Source: Anaerolineae bacterium
GTDB taxonomy: Bacteria; Chloroflexota; Anaerolineae; Fen-1058
DNA length: 35,760 bases
Direction: 5' to 3'
Assembly (NCBI GenBank): GCA_003154115.1
Contig: PMCF01000060.1
Span: 1-35,760, forward strand
Numbering within the stretch: position 1 is the stretch's first letter; each line of letters opens with the position of its first letter. The position numbers and the translations under genes are program-made. The notes beneath the pieces are model-generated. The model searched no databases. It was not told where the DNA came from and worked only from the letters and a program-made list of their open reading frames with translations. Below are positions 6,661 through 13,013 of the stretch, piece by piece.

Positions 6661-7038
6661 ATGTCACTGTTTAAAGGACTCAACACCGTCTCGGTCCCTG
6701 TCATGGACTGGGCCAAAGCCAAAGCGTTCTATCACGACACGCTCGGCCTGCCGATTTTGTTCGACATCGAAGAAGTGGGCTGGTGCGAATTTGGCGAAGT
6801 GGGCCAGACCACTTTCGCCATCAGCCTGTGGCGCGATGCCACTCCACCCGTGCGCGGCGGCACGATCCCGGTCTTTAACGTAGACGATTGCGCCCAAGCC
6901 GCCGCCGAACTTCGGAAGCGCGGCGTCAAGGTTGACGATCCGGTCACGTACCCCGGCATGGTCATCTATGCTGACGTGCACGATCCCGAAGGCAACCTTT
7001 TTCAGATCGCGCAATCGCTGATACCCGCCAACGCCTAG
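6661..7038 (+). CDS. VOC family (glyoxalase/bleomycin resistance/dioxygenase fold) protein
   Basis: A 125-residue single-domain protein with the paired beta-alpha-beta-beta-beta units of the vicinal oxygen chelate superfamily: V-x-V-P-V-M-D-W-A-K-A-K-A-F-Y-H-D-T-L-G-L-P (residues 10-31) and the closing D-V-H-D-P-E-G-N-L-F-Q-I (108-119), where Glu of D-P-E-G-N is a usual metal ligand. Family members bind a divalent metal and act on lactoylglutathione, aromatic diols or antibiotics; the substrate here cannot be told. It has a strong AGGAGG ribosome site 7 bases upstream and its own promoter, and is followed by a GC-rich hairpin, so it is probably monocistronic. Confidence 0.88.
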   Translation: MSLFKGLNTVSVPVMDWAKAKAFYHDTLGLPILFDIEEVGWCEFGEVGQTTFAISLWRDATPPVRGGTIPVFNVDDCAQAAAELRKRGVKVDDPVTYPGMVIYADVHDPEGNLFQIAQSLIPANA

Positions 7039-7068
7039 ATTTCCACAACTGAATAGCGCTGTCACAGG

Positions 7069-7104
7069 CACGGAGGCATCGTTGCGACGATCGACGCCTC
7101 CGTG
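7069..7104. terminator. Hairpin after the VOC gene (duplicated element)
   Basis: A 9-bp stem (CACGGAGGC / GCCTCCGTG) with an inner stem ATCGT/ACGAT, followed by TTTGTGTT. It lies 30 bases after the VOC stop and resembles a terminator. A shorter form recurs at 8654-8677 as part of the tandem duplication. Confidence 0.6.
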
Positions 7105-7124
7105 TTTGTGTTCTCTGAAACCGA

Positions 7125-7153
7125 TTGACCCTCCTCCCTTTTGCGTCTACAAT
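7125..7153 (+). promoter_or_regulatory. Sigma70-type promoter of the first membrane-protein copy
   Basis: TTGACC (7125-7130), a 17-bp spacer and TACAAT (7148-7153) lie 30 bases before the start codon. The same promoter with TAAAAT as -10 precedes the second gene copy at 8697-8725, showing that the promoter was duplicated with the gene. Confidence 0.75.
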
Positions 7154-7182
7154 ATTGATCATCCGCATGCAGGAGGCCGAGC

Positions 7183-7641
7183 ATGCCGACCAACAACGAC
7201 GAAATCGAACGCCTCAAACGCCTGCGCGATCAGCAAATACGAACGCGTTACGATCCCAACGAGAAGAAGGCCAAGTTCGAACAGATCAGCTATCAGCGGC
7301 GGCAGGGCGCCAAAGTCACGCGGCAAAATGTCCTGAAAGACATTCCCGACAAAGTCTGGTGGGCGCTGGCCAGCGGCCTGATCGGCGTGCTATTCTACGT
7401 CATCATCACCCACCTGCCTGACATGCCTGCCTATGGCCCCTTGCTTGGACTGGGCGGCATCGTCTTTTTCGTCGTCGTCGGCTGGATACTGGGCGCGGCG
7501 CACGATACCGGTAAAGACGATTGGGGGCGAAGGGTACCAGGAAATAAAGATTTGTTTGGCAACTGCTCAGCCGTCACACCGCACTGCACGCAGTGGGTGC
7601 AAGTGTGCCCGAGTACCGTTATCGGGCATCCAGAGCGATGA
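7183..7641 (+). CDS. Small two-helix membrane protein, copy 1, with frameshifted C terminus
   Basis: A protein of unknown function with a charged helical N terminus (residues 1-60, many Arg/Lys/Glu, likely cytoplasmic) and two membrane helices (about 66-85 and 88-113). It is about 85% identical to the gene at 8754-9119 up to the D-D-W-G motif near residue 114. There one base is missing in a run of five G (7523-7527) relative to copy 2; restoring it would end the protein at a TAA (7545-7547) after K-G-T-R-K, matching K-G-I-K-K of copy 2. As it stands the frame continues to 7641 through a palindromic repeat, adding a tail of about 38 unrelated residues. Strong AGGAGG ribosome site and promoter. 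Function not recognised. Confidence 0.8.
   Translation: MPTNNDEIERLKRLRDQQIRTRYDPNEKKAKFEQISYQRRQGAKVTRQNVLKDIPDKVWWALASGLIGVLFYVIITHLPDMPAYGPLLGLGGIVFFVVVGWILGAAHDTGKDDWGRRVPGNKDLFGNCSAVTPHCTQWVQVCPSTVIGHPER
7606..7633 (+). repeat. Solo left half of the composite palindromic element
   Basis: TGCCCGA - spacer - TCGGGCA followed by TCCAG. The same hairpin plus TCCAG forms one end of the composite elements at 16458-16589 and 10476-10599 (inverted). Here it stands alone, immediately after the frameshifted membrane gene. Confidence 0.6.
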
Positions 7642-7678
7642 CTGACAACAATTGTGAAGGGACACCTGGACTCCAACT

Positions 7679-7978
7679 ATGCCGTTTACTATTGAAATTG
7701 CGCTGCAAGCCGAAACTGATCTGGCGGCCATGAAAGCCTTCCATCGTAATGAACTGTTGGATGCCATCGAGCAACACCTGACACACGCCCCAACCACACT
7801 CAGCCGCAGCCGCATTAAACGGCTACGCTTGCTCGACTCCCCGGCATACCGGCTCCGAGTGGGGGACTATCGGGTATACTATGACGTAGATGAAGTCGCA
7901 TTCACGGTAAAGGTTCTGCGCATTTTGAGCAAAGTTTCTTCGTTGGATTATTTGCGGGGAGTAGGAGGCGAAAAATGA
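7679..7978 (+). CDS. RelE/ParE-family toxin
   Basis: A 99-residue basic protein with the RelE/ParE fold: an N-terminal strand (F-T-I-E-I-A-L-Q-A-E-x-D-L), a helical hairpin, and the diagnostic Y-R-L-R-V-G-D-Y-R-V-Y-Y-D-V segment (residues 60-73), followed by a V-K-V-L-R-I strand. RelE members cleave mRNA in the ribosome, ParE members poison gyrase; which applies cannot be read from sequence. It overlaps the following antitoxin gene by four bases (ATGA), so the pair is translationally coupled in the less usual toxin-first order. It lies between the two copies of a tandem duplication whose second copy has lost it. Confidence 0.88.
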   Translation: MPFTIEIALQAETDLAAMKAFHRNELLDAIEQHLTHAPTTLSRSRIKRLRLLDSPAYRLRVGDYRVYYDVDEVAFTVKVLRILSKVSSLDYLRGVGGEK

Positions 7979-8247
7979 ATACTCAAGTGTTTGAGTTAGA
8001 AAACCTGGATGCGCGGCTGCGCGAAGCCGTTCACACGTCCGGCCGCGGTCCGGTATTACTCACCGAGAATGGCAGGCCCAGGTACATTATCCGGGACCTT
8101 GACGATGACGATGTTGTCGATGAATTACTGGCGCAGAATCCCGCGTTTCTTGAATCGATCCGTATGGCTCGCCAACAAGTCACCGAGGGTAAAGCGTTGA
8201 GCCTGGCCGAAATGCGCGTCAAATACGCCGTTCAGGAAAATGAATAA
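7975..8247 (+). CDS. Phd/YefM-like antitoxin
   Basis: A 90-residue acidic protein that overlaps the toxin by four bases. Its middle (G-P-V-L-L-T-E-N-G-R-P-R-Y-I-I, residues 24-38) has the Phd/YefM signature of a strand-turn-strand that contains N-G-x-P, and the C-terminal half is the helical toxin-wrapping tail. It would neutralise the RelE/ParE toxin and repress the operon. It overlaps the CopG-type gene by 8 bases. A 34-residue copy of its C-terminal region survives at 9142-9243. Confidence 0.82.
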   Translation: MNTQVFELENLDARLREAVHTSGRGPVLLTENGRPRYIIRDLDDDDVVDELLAQNPAFLESIRMARQQVTEGKALSLAEMRVKYAVQENE

Positions 8248-8560
8248 ACCTCTCTCCAGCATCTCTCAAGCGCGATCACTTGAAGAGCTGGCAGAGTTTT
8301 GGGACACCCACGACGCCACTGACTTCGATGCGCAGACGCATGAAGTGTCGCTGGAGTTCGACTTACGCTCACGGCGACACTATCTGGCGATTGATCCTGA
8401 GATACTGACGCGCCTGCGCGAGGCGGCCACGGCACGCGGCCTCAGCGCCGAAAGCCTCGCCAATCTATGGTTGCAAGAACGCTTGCTGACTTCCATGGCA
8501 AACAAAGCTTCAGTCAGGACTCTCGCCGAGCCACAAGAACCGTATGCGCACGAAGAATAA
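8240..8560 (+). CDS. CopG-type antitoxin (PF12441-like)
   Basis: A 106-residue protein whose start resembles the PF12441 CopG antitoxins: S-L-E-E-L-A-E-F-W-D-T-H-D-A-T-D-F (residues 13-29), then V-S-L-E-F-D-L, and a helical half with L-S-A-E-S-L-A-N-L-W-L-Q-E (ribbon-helix-helix-like). Such proteins usually pair with a BrnT- or RelE-type toxin. Here it is the third gene of an overlapping cluster (8 bases into the Phd-like gene), so one toxin is followed by two antitoxin-like genes. Whether both act on the same toxin is unknown. No second toxin is seen downstream. Confidence 0.72.
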   Translation: MNKPLSSISQARSLEELAEFWDTHDATDFDAQTHEVSLEFDLRSRRHYLAIDPEILTRLREAATARGLSAESLANLWLQERLLTSMANKASVRTLAEPQEPYAHEE

Positions 8561-8653
8561 GCGGCGGCTCATTTGCGAATCAAGGAGCTACCAACGTCCA
8601 AAAAGTACGCGACCAACACGTGAACTCTCACGACTGAATAGTGCTGTCGCCGG

Positions 8654-8677
8654 CACGGAGGCATCGGCGCCTCCGTG
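8654..8677. terminator. Hairpin, second copy of the duplicated terminator
   Basis: The 9-bp stem CACGGAGGC / GCCTCCGTG with a 6-base loop, equivalent to that at 7069-7104 but with a shortened centre. The surrounding 8561-8753 stretch holds no gene; from about 8629 on it is the duplicated upstream region of the membrane-protein gene. Confidence 0.5.
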
Positions 8678-8696
8678 TTGCGCTCTCTGAAACCGA

Positions 8697-8725
8697 TTGA
8701 CCCTCCGCCTCTTTGCGTCTAAAAT
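8697..8725 (+). promoter_or_regulatory. Sigma70-type promoter of the second membrane-protein copy
   Basis: TTGACC (8697-8702), 17-bp spacer, TAAAAT (8720-8725), 28 bases before the start codon. The spacer is nearly identical to that of copy 1. Confidence 0.7.
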
Positions 8726-8753
8726 AAAAGCATCCGCGTGCAGGAGGTCGATC

Positions 8754-9119
8754 ATGCCCACGAACAACGATGAAATCGAACGGCTCAAGCGCCTGCGCGA
8801 GCAGCAGATTCGAACGCGCTATGATCCCAACGAGAAGAAGGCGAAGTACGAGCAGATCAGTCGTCAGCGGCGGCAGAGCACTAAAGTCACCGGGCGGAGT
8901 GTCTTGAAAGACATCCCCAACAAAGTCTGGTGGGCGTTGGCCGGCGGCTTGATCGGCCTGCTGTTCTACGTCATCATCACCCACCTGCCTGACATGCCTG
9001 CCTATGGCCCCTTGCTTGGACTGGGCGGCATCGTCTTCTTTGTCGTCGTCGGCTGGATCATGGGCGCAGCACGCGACTCGGGTAACGACGATTGGGGACC
9101 GAAGGGGATTAAGAAATAG
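8754..9119 (+). CDS. Small two-helix membrane protein, copy 2 (intact)
   Basis: A 121-residue protein of unknown function, the intact paralogue of the gene at 7183. The N-terminal 60 residues are charged (E-R-L-K-R-L-R-E-Q-Q-I-R-T-R-Y-D-P-N), probably a cytoplasmic helix; two membrane helices follow (about 66-85 and 88-113), identical in their core to copy 1, and the end is D-D-W-G-P-K-G-I-K-K. The ATG has an AGGAGG site 8 bases upstream. Conservation of protein sequence with scattered silent changes between copies suggests both were under selection for some time. Family not recognised. Confidence 0.8.
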   Translation: MPTNNDEIERLKRLREQQIRTRYDPNEKKAKYEQISRQRRQSTKVTGRSVLKDIPNKVWWALAGGLIGLLFYVIITHLPDMPAYGPLLGLGGIVFFVVVGWIMGAARDSGNDDWGPKGIKK

Positions 9120-9141
9120 CGGCTTATGAACAAAATTGACA

Positions 9142-9243
9142 CAGAATCCCGCGTTTCTTGAATCGATCCGCTTGGCTCGCCAACAGATTACCGAGGGCAA
9201 AGCGTTAAGCCTGGCCGAAGTGCGCACCAAATACGCCACTCAC
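9142..9243 (+). pseudogene. 3' remnant of a second Phd-like antitoxin gene
   Basis: 34 codons (Q-N-P-A-F-L-E-S-I-R ... R-T-K-Y-A-T-H) that match residues 52-85 of the antitoxin at 7975-8247 with about five differences. It has no start, no toxin partner and no stop of its own, and abuts an unrelated reverse-strand fragment at about 9243. It shows that the duplicated unit once included the toxin-antitoxin genes and that about 0.6 kb was deleted from the second copy. Confidence 0.85.
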
Positions 9244-9540
9244 CCGTTGTTGAATCGTGCTCGTCACAACCGATAACGTCACATCGCCCGTCGTGCCACC
9301 GCCCGCATTCACGGCGCTGATGTCGCCGCTGCCCGGCGTGCCGATCGCATCGTCGGCCGGCGACCATTGCGCGCCGTTCCACTTCAACACTTGATTTATC
9401 GTGGGTGCCGCATTGGCGAGAGGCAGTCCTTGGAGTTTGCTCACCGTCGTGCTGGTCTGGACACCCGTCACATCACCGGCCAGCGCACCACTGAATCCAA
9501 GGCGCGTGTCGAAGACGCCCGATCGATTTGCCCGTCTCGT
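9243..9540 (-). pseudogene. Fragment of a repetitive surface/tail-fibre-like protein
   Basis: About 95 codons open on the minus strand without a plausible start: S-G-V-F-D-T-R-L-G-F-S-G-A-L-A-G-D-V-T-G, then L-K-W-N-G-A-Q-W-S-P-A-D-D and G-S-G-D-I-S-A-V-N-A-G-G-G-T-T-G-D-V-T-L-S-V. These 'W-N-G-x-Q-W' and 'G-D-V-T-G/L' motifs are typical of large, glycine/threonine-rich extracellular or phage-fibre-like proteins. Both ends are cut: downstream at the junction with the antitoxin remnant, upstream near 9540. It is a relic of a much larger gene. Confidence 0.65.
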
Positions 9541-9616
9541 TGCTTCGCACTATACTTCTTGCCGATCGTTAATAGCCTCCTCGTCTCCGGCCAATCTTGT
9601 CGAAAGGAAGGACACC

Positions 9617-10039
9617 ATGCGATTCTTCATGTGCTGCTTCATCTCGCTTGTTGCATTAACACTCGGCCTACTCAGTCTTTCCGTCCCGTTCTCATCACGC
9701 GCGGCACTCACCAGCGCGCCGACCTGCGCGAATGCCGCCATCCATGCCACGTCGGATTACGCCTATGCCCTCGGCAGTGCGGACTTCAACGATGCGGATG
9801 GCGATCCAGAATCAGGCAGTCAATTTCGTTGGTTGAAGAATGGCGGAGTCGTTATCTCGCCCACTCAACCCGTCAGTGAAAGTTTGTTGCTGCACTTCGA
9901 CAACACTATGATCGGCGCCAACGGCGAAGCGCCCAGTCAGGCCAAAAATGTGACGTATACCGTGGGCCATTGGGGACAGGCCCTCGCGTTGACTTTTTGC
10001 TGGCAGGCTGGACAATGCACTTTCTTCGAACTAAAGTAG
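9617..10039 (+). pseudogene. Secreted LamG-type protein truncated by a transposase fragment
   Basis: An open frame of 140 codons with a GGAAGGA ribosome site. The first 30 residues form a Sec signal peptide (L-V-A-L-T-L-G-L-L-S-L-S-V-P-F-S-S-R-A-A). It is followed by a D-A-D-G-D-P-E-S-G-S ... W-L-K-N-G repeat unit seen in large surface proteins, and by L-L-L-H-F-D-N-T-M-I-G-A-N-G-E, V-T-Y-T-x-G-H-W-G-Q-A-L-A-L, the N-terminal strands of a LamG/concanavalin-like domain. After about 9990 the frame runs antisense through transposase sequence and soon stops, so most of the protein is missing. Confidence 0.7.
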
Positions 10040-10428
10040 CCGGTGCCATCCAACGATACCAAGTAACTCCCCTCCAGAAACCCCTAGGGCCGCAACTGGC
10101 CTCTCGCCGCTAACGCCCGATGGAGCCGCCGGTACACCGGGCGAAGGTCGGCTGGCTCCACGTCATCCAACAGGATGCGCAGCTGCGTATCACTCGGCAC
10201 CTGTCCAATCTTGAAAATCGTGTGCAGATGGCGGTCAGTCATCCGCCGCTCGTCAAAGGCTAACAGCGACGGGTCTTTCAGCGCGAACAGGGCATAGCCG
10301 GACCTCAGCGCATCGGCCAAGTCCAGCGAGGCATTGTCGGCCCGCTGATCCGGCACGTGTTCAAATTCAGTCCGAACAACACCCAACAAAACGTCGGCGG
10401 ACAGTGACAGCGGCGCGCTCATCGGCAA
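9990..10428 (-). pseudogene. Degenerate DDE transposase, N-terminal part
   Basis: From the ATG at 10428 the first 114 codons give A-L-K-D-P-S-L-L-A-F-D-E-R-R, I-F-K-I-G-Q-V-P-S-D-T-Q-L-R-I-L-L-D-D-V-E-P-A-D-L-R-P-V, the N-terminal signature of a common insertion-sequence transposase. A TAG (10086-10084) interrupts the frame; the same frame then continues with F-L-E-G-S-Y-L-V-S-L-D-G-T-G-Y-F-S-S-K-K-V-H-C-P-A-C, which contains the first catalytic Asp (S-L-D-G-T) and a zinc-like CxxC, before breaking off near 9990 at the LamG gene. The full protein would be about 400 aa, so the element is dead. IS family not named with certainty. Confidence 0.82.
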
Positions 10429-10475
10429 GCCTCCTCGGCGTGCGACAGGGTATCTACTCAGCCCACGGCAGCACT

Positions 10476-10599
10476 GTCATTCCCGCGTGCTTCCGCCTGG
10501 CGCGTCGCCGGCACAACGTGCCGGGTACGACGTGGCGGGGAATCCATAAACCCTGCCAGCGGTGAGTCTGGATGCCCGATAAAAGCATTCGGGCATGAC
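10476..10599 (-). repeat. Composite palindromic element, inverted copy
   Basis: Read on the minus strand: GTCATGCCCGA...TCGGGCATCCAG, a 22-24 bp variable spacer, TGGATTCCCCGCCACG, the palindromic module (CCGGCACGTTGTGCCGG) with its conserved tail GCGACGCGCCAGGCG, and finally GCGGGAATGAC. The element at 16458-16589 has the same parts in the same order. The outer arms can pair (ATTCCC.GC / GCGGGAAT). It lies between the transposase relic and the TPR-regulator remnant, in a stretch (10429-10678) without genes. Confidence 0.8.
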
Positions 10600-10678
10600 G
10601 GCTGAGTAGTAACACAACAGGAACGGTTGGCTTCAACCATAGCCAAAATGCTTGCCGCTGTCAACCCAAGTCAAAACG

Positions 10679-10789
10679 GGAATTGCTGCAGACAACATCA
10701 GTGACGCAGAGTGGCGTCGATCGTTCCTCGAGAATGTGGCCGAGAACCGGGCCGTGATGGAGCGCTGGCAGCAGCTCAAGCAGAGTTAA
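10679..10789 (+). pseudogene. C-terminal remnant of a TPR-type regulator
   Basis: 36 open codons end at a TAA: D-N-I-S-D-A-E-W-R-R-S-F-L-E-N-V-A-E-N-R-A-V. The R-R-S-F-L-E-N-V-x-E/A-x-R pattern is the usual tail of large TPR-containing ATPase/cyclase-like regulators in Chloroflexota. No start or upstream domain is present. Low-complexity evidence, so moderate confidence. Confidence 0.5.
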
Positions 10790-10843
10790 ATTTATTTTCG
10801 ACAAAACAGAAGCTGCGCGCATATCATATGCCTCTGTCAACCA

Positions 10844-10869
10844 AAACTCCCCCAGCACTGGGGGAGTTT
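10844..10869. terminator. Intrinsic-type hairpin
   Basis: A perfect 10-bp stem AAACTCCCCC / GGGGGAGTTT with loop AGCACT. With A-rich and T-rich ends it can act in both directions: after the TPR remnant on the plus strand and after the fused gene scar (10919-11124) and the DrrAB-type operon on the minus strand. Confidence 0.7.
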
Positions 10870-10918
10870 CGATCCTGGTCAGGTGCACAGGTTGTCGAGG
10901 CTCGACAGATTCAGTTTT

Positions 10919-10969
10919 CTATTCGTAATGCAGCGCCGCGATGATGTCCAGCCGCGCCGCCTGCCGGGC
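10919..10969 (-). pseudogene. 3'-end scar of an FtsX-like permease gene
   Basis: On the minus strand this encodes A-R-Q-A-A-R-L-D-I-I-A-A-L-H-Y-E and a TAG stop. It is the same C terminus as in the complete permease at 13898-16411, with a few silent changes. It is directly joined to the Trm112-like fragment, in a different frame. Confidence 0.85.
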
Positions 10970-11124
10970 TGCGAATTTCCCGAGATGAAATCGGGGATAC
11001 CGTTGATCATGGGGTACGTCCGATCGCACTCGGCACAGGAGAAAGCATTCTCGCTGGAACGAAGCGGATGTTTGCACTTGGGGCAGGCAAAGCCTATCGG
11101 TTTTATTGGAGTGGAATTAGCCAC
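10967..11124 (-). pseudogene. 5' fragment of a Trm112-like/methyltransferase gene
   Basis: About 52 codons: M-A-N-S-T-P-I-K-P-I-G-F, then the zinc ribbon C-P-K-C ... C-A-E-C and Y-P-M-I-N-G-I-P-D-F-I. This matches the N-terminal zinc domain of the gene at 13014-13819 but here the frame of the Y-P-M-x-G-x-P joint is intact. The methyltransferase domain is absent; the sequence runs into the permease scar. The start is 25 bases downstream of the ABC-2 permease stop, so it is a cut-off last gene of that operon. Confidence 0.85.
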
Positions 11125-11148
11125 GTATTTTCTTCCTCGTGTGTATCT

Positions 11149-11970
11149 TTAGCGGGCCGCTCGGCGTCCATAGACCCAGACGGACAGCGGCACAAGGATC
11201 AGGATCAGAATGACAAACCAAACAGTGGATTGCCAGATCGCTGACGTGTCTGGTCGATTAAGAACCAGCCCGCGCACCGCGTCAATCAGCAATGAGAAGG
11301 GTTGATGTTTGGCATAGATTTGCAGCCAGCCGGGCATCGTGCTGGTGGGGACTAAGCCACTGCTGAAAAACACGAATAACATCATAAACAGCGGCCCTAT
11401 CGCTCCGAAAGACTCAACGCTCCTCACTAACAAGGCAAATAGCGCAATGAACCAGATATACGCTAAACAGCTGAGCATCAGCAACCCGAGCGCTATCAGG
11501 TAGTTAATCACTGTACCTTCCGGCCTAAACCCGAGCAATACGCTAAACGCCAGCATGAAAAGCAGGATGAAGAAACTTTTGATAAAGCTGGCTAATACAC
11601 GCCCGTTGAGCACCGCAGACCTGGCCATAGGTAGGGATACGAAGCGGTCGATGATACCGCTTTCCAGGTCGCTACACACGCCGAGGCCGACCGTTCCCGA
11701 ACTAAAGAAAACAGTCATGACCAACACCCCGGCTACTAAATAATTGGAGTAGTCATATCCCGGAATAGATATGGCCCCGCCGAAAACATAGCGAAACAAC
11801 ACGAAGAAGATGATGGGCACGATAATGGCTCCGACAATATCATCAGGGTTGCGGCTGATCCGTTTCAGTTCGCGTTTAGTGATCACCAGCGTATCGGCGA
11901 TTGTCCAATAAAACGCCGGATAGACATGCGGAGTATCGTTATCGGCAGAAAAAATCTGGTCGTTCTTCAT
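11149..11970 (-). CDS. ABC-2 type transporter permease (DrrB-like)
   Basis: A 273-residue integral membrane protein with six predicted helices (for example I-V-G-A-I-I-V-P-I-I-F-F-V-L-F; Y-L-V-A-G-V-L-V-M-T-V-F-F), and the ABC-2 signature near residues 165-200 (L-L-M-L-S-C-L-A-Y-I-W-F-I-A-L-F-A-L). The D-L-E-S-G-I-I-D-R-F-V-S-L-P-M motif in the first cytoplasmic loop is characteristic of daunorubicin-type exporters. It overlaps the ATPase gene by four bases (ATGA), so both form one exporter, probably for a drug-like or lipid substrate. The start ATG at 11970 follows from this overlap. Confidence 0.9.
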   Translation of the reverse strand: MKNDQIFSADNDTPHVYPAFYWTIADTLVITKRELKRISRNPDDIVGAIIVPIIFFVLFRYVFGGAISIPGYDYSNYLVAGVLVMTVFFSSGTVGLGVCSDLESGIIDRFVSLPMARSAVLNGRVLASFIKSFFILLFMLAFSVLLGFRPEGTVINYLIALGLLMLSCLAYIWFIALFALLVRSVESFGAIGPLFMMLFVFFSSGLVPTSTMPGWLQIYAKHQPFSLLIDAVRGLVLNRPDTSAIWQSTVWFVILILILVPLSVWVYGRRAAR

Positions 11971-12962
11971 CGTGAATCCCTTTCCAGCTGTGTCGTTCCA
12001 TTGGGATCGGCTTTGGTTGCAACGTGCCCGGTTAACGATAAGAAAACATCATCTAAGGTTGGACGACGCAGGGCGAATTCCTCCAAGACGATTTGAGCGG
12101 CCTCAAAGTCGCGTATGATGCCGGTGAGCTGCTGCCCTCCCTGGAGTAACGGCGCTGTGAGATGACGGTGTCCCTCATCGATCTGCACTTCACCGCTTGC
12201 CGTATGTGGGCGAAGCGTTTGCACCGCGATCTGCAGGTTGCTTTTCGCGGCTACAGTGAGCTCCAATCGTTCTCCGCCAATCTGCTCTTTCAGTTCGTCG
12301 CTGGTGCCTTGCGCGATCACGCGTCCCTGATCTACCACGACAATTTGATGCGCCAACTGATCGGCCTCCTCTAGATACTGCGTCGTAAGGAAGACCGTTT
12401 TTCCTTCCGCGACCAGGTCACGGACGACCTTCCAAACCACCAGGCGGGCGCGCGGATCCAGTCCGGTTGTCGGCTCATCCAGAAAGAGGATGGGTGGATT
12501 TGCAATCAGACTGGCGGCCAGATCAAGCCGCCGTCGCATACCACCCGAATAGGTCTTAACAAACCGATTGGCCGCCTCTACCAGATCAAAGCTTTCCAGT
12601 AATTTCCTGGCCCGTTGTCGCGCTGTTTTTCCAGACAGATGATAGAGCTGTCCAAACATCTCAAGGTTCTCAAAACCCGTCAGCCGTTCATCCACAGTGG
12701 CAAATTGACCCGTCAAGCCAATGCAAGCGCGGACGGCAGCCGCTTGACGAACCACATCGTAGCCAGCCACCTCCGCACGTCCACTATCGGGCCTGGACAA
12801 AGTGGTCAGGCAGCACACCGCGGTTGTTTTGCCTGCGCCATTGGGACCAAGGACGGCCAGGATGCTTCCTGCCACAACAGCCAAATCAAGCCCGTCCAGG
12901 GCGTGTACCTTGCCATAGGATTTGTGCAATTTCTCGGCCCAAATCGCCGGTTTATTTGTCAT
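11967..12962 (-). CDS. ABC transporter ATP-binding protein (DrrA-like)
   Basis: A 331-residue ATPase of the daunorubicin-resistance (DrrA/CcmA) family. Walker A is G-P-N-G-A-G-K-T-T (about 34-42), the signature is Y-S-G-G-M-R-R-R-L-D-L (about 138-148), Walker B is I-L-F-L-D-E-P-T-T-G-L-D-P (158-170), and the C-terminal regulatory domain ends with R-R-P-T-L-D-D-V-F-L-S-L-T-G, typical for this group. It energises the adjacent ABC-2 permease. I chose the ATG at 12962, preceded by GAGG, over a TTG at 12980. It lies 51 bases after the methyltransferase stop on the same strand and may belong to the PadR-led gene cluster. Confidence 0.93.
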   Translation of the reverse strand: MTNKPAIWAEKLHKSYGKVHALDGLDLAVVAGSILAVLGPNGAGKTTAVCCLTTLSRPDSGRAEVAGYDVVRQAAAVRACIGLTGQFATVDERLTGFENLEMFGQLYHLSGKTARQRARKLLESFDLVEAANRFVKTYSGGMRRRLDLAASLIANPPILFLDEPTTGLDPRARLVVWKVVRDLVAEGKTVFLTTQYLEEADQLAHQIVVVDQGRVIAQGTSDELKEQIGGERLELTVAAKSNLQIAVQTLRPHTASGEVQIDEGHRHLTAPLLQGGQQLTGIIRDFEAAQIVLEEFALRRPTLDDVFLSLTGHVATKADPNGTTQLERDSR

Positions 12963-13013
12963 CGGGTATAGCCTCTTCAATGCGTGTTGTTGTTTGTTTT
13001 AGCGATCCATGCT

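Noticed and set aside
7045..9243. A CRISPR-like or phase-variation array
   Set aside because: Only two large diverged units exist; there are no short regularly spaced repeats here or elsewhere in the window.
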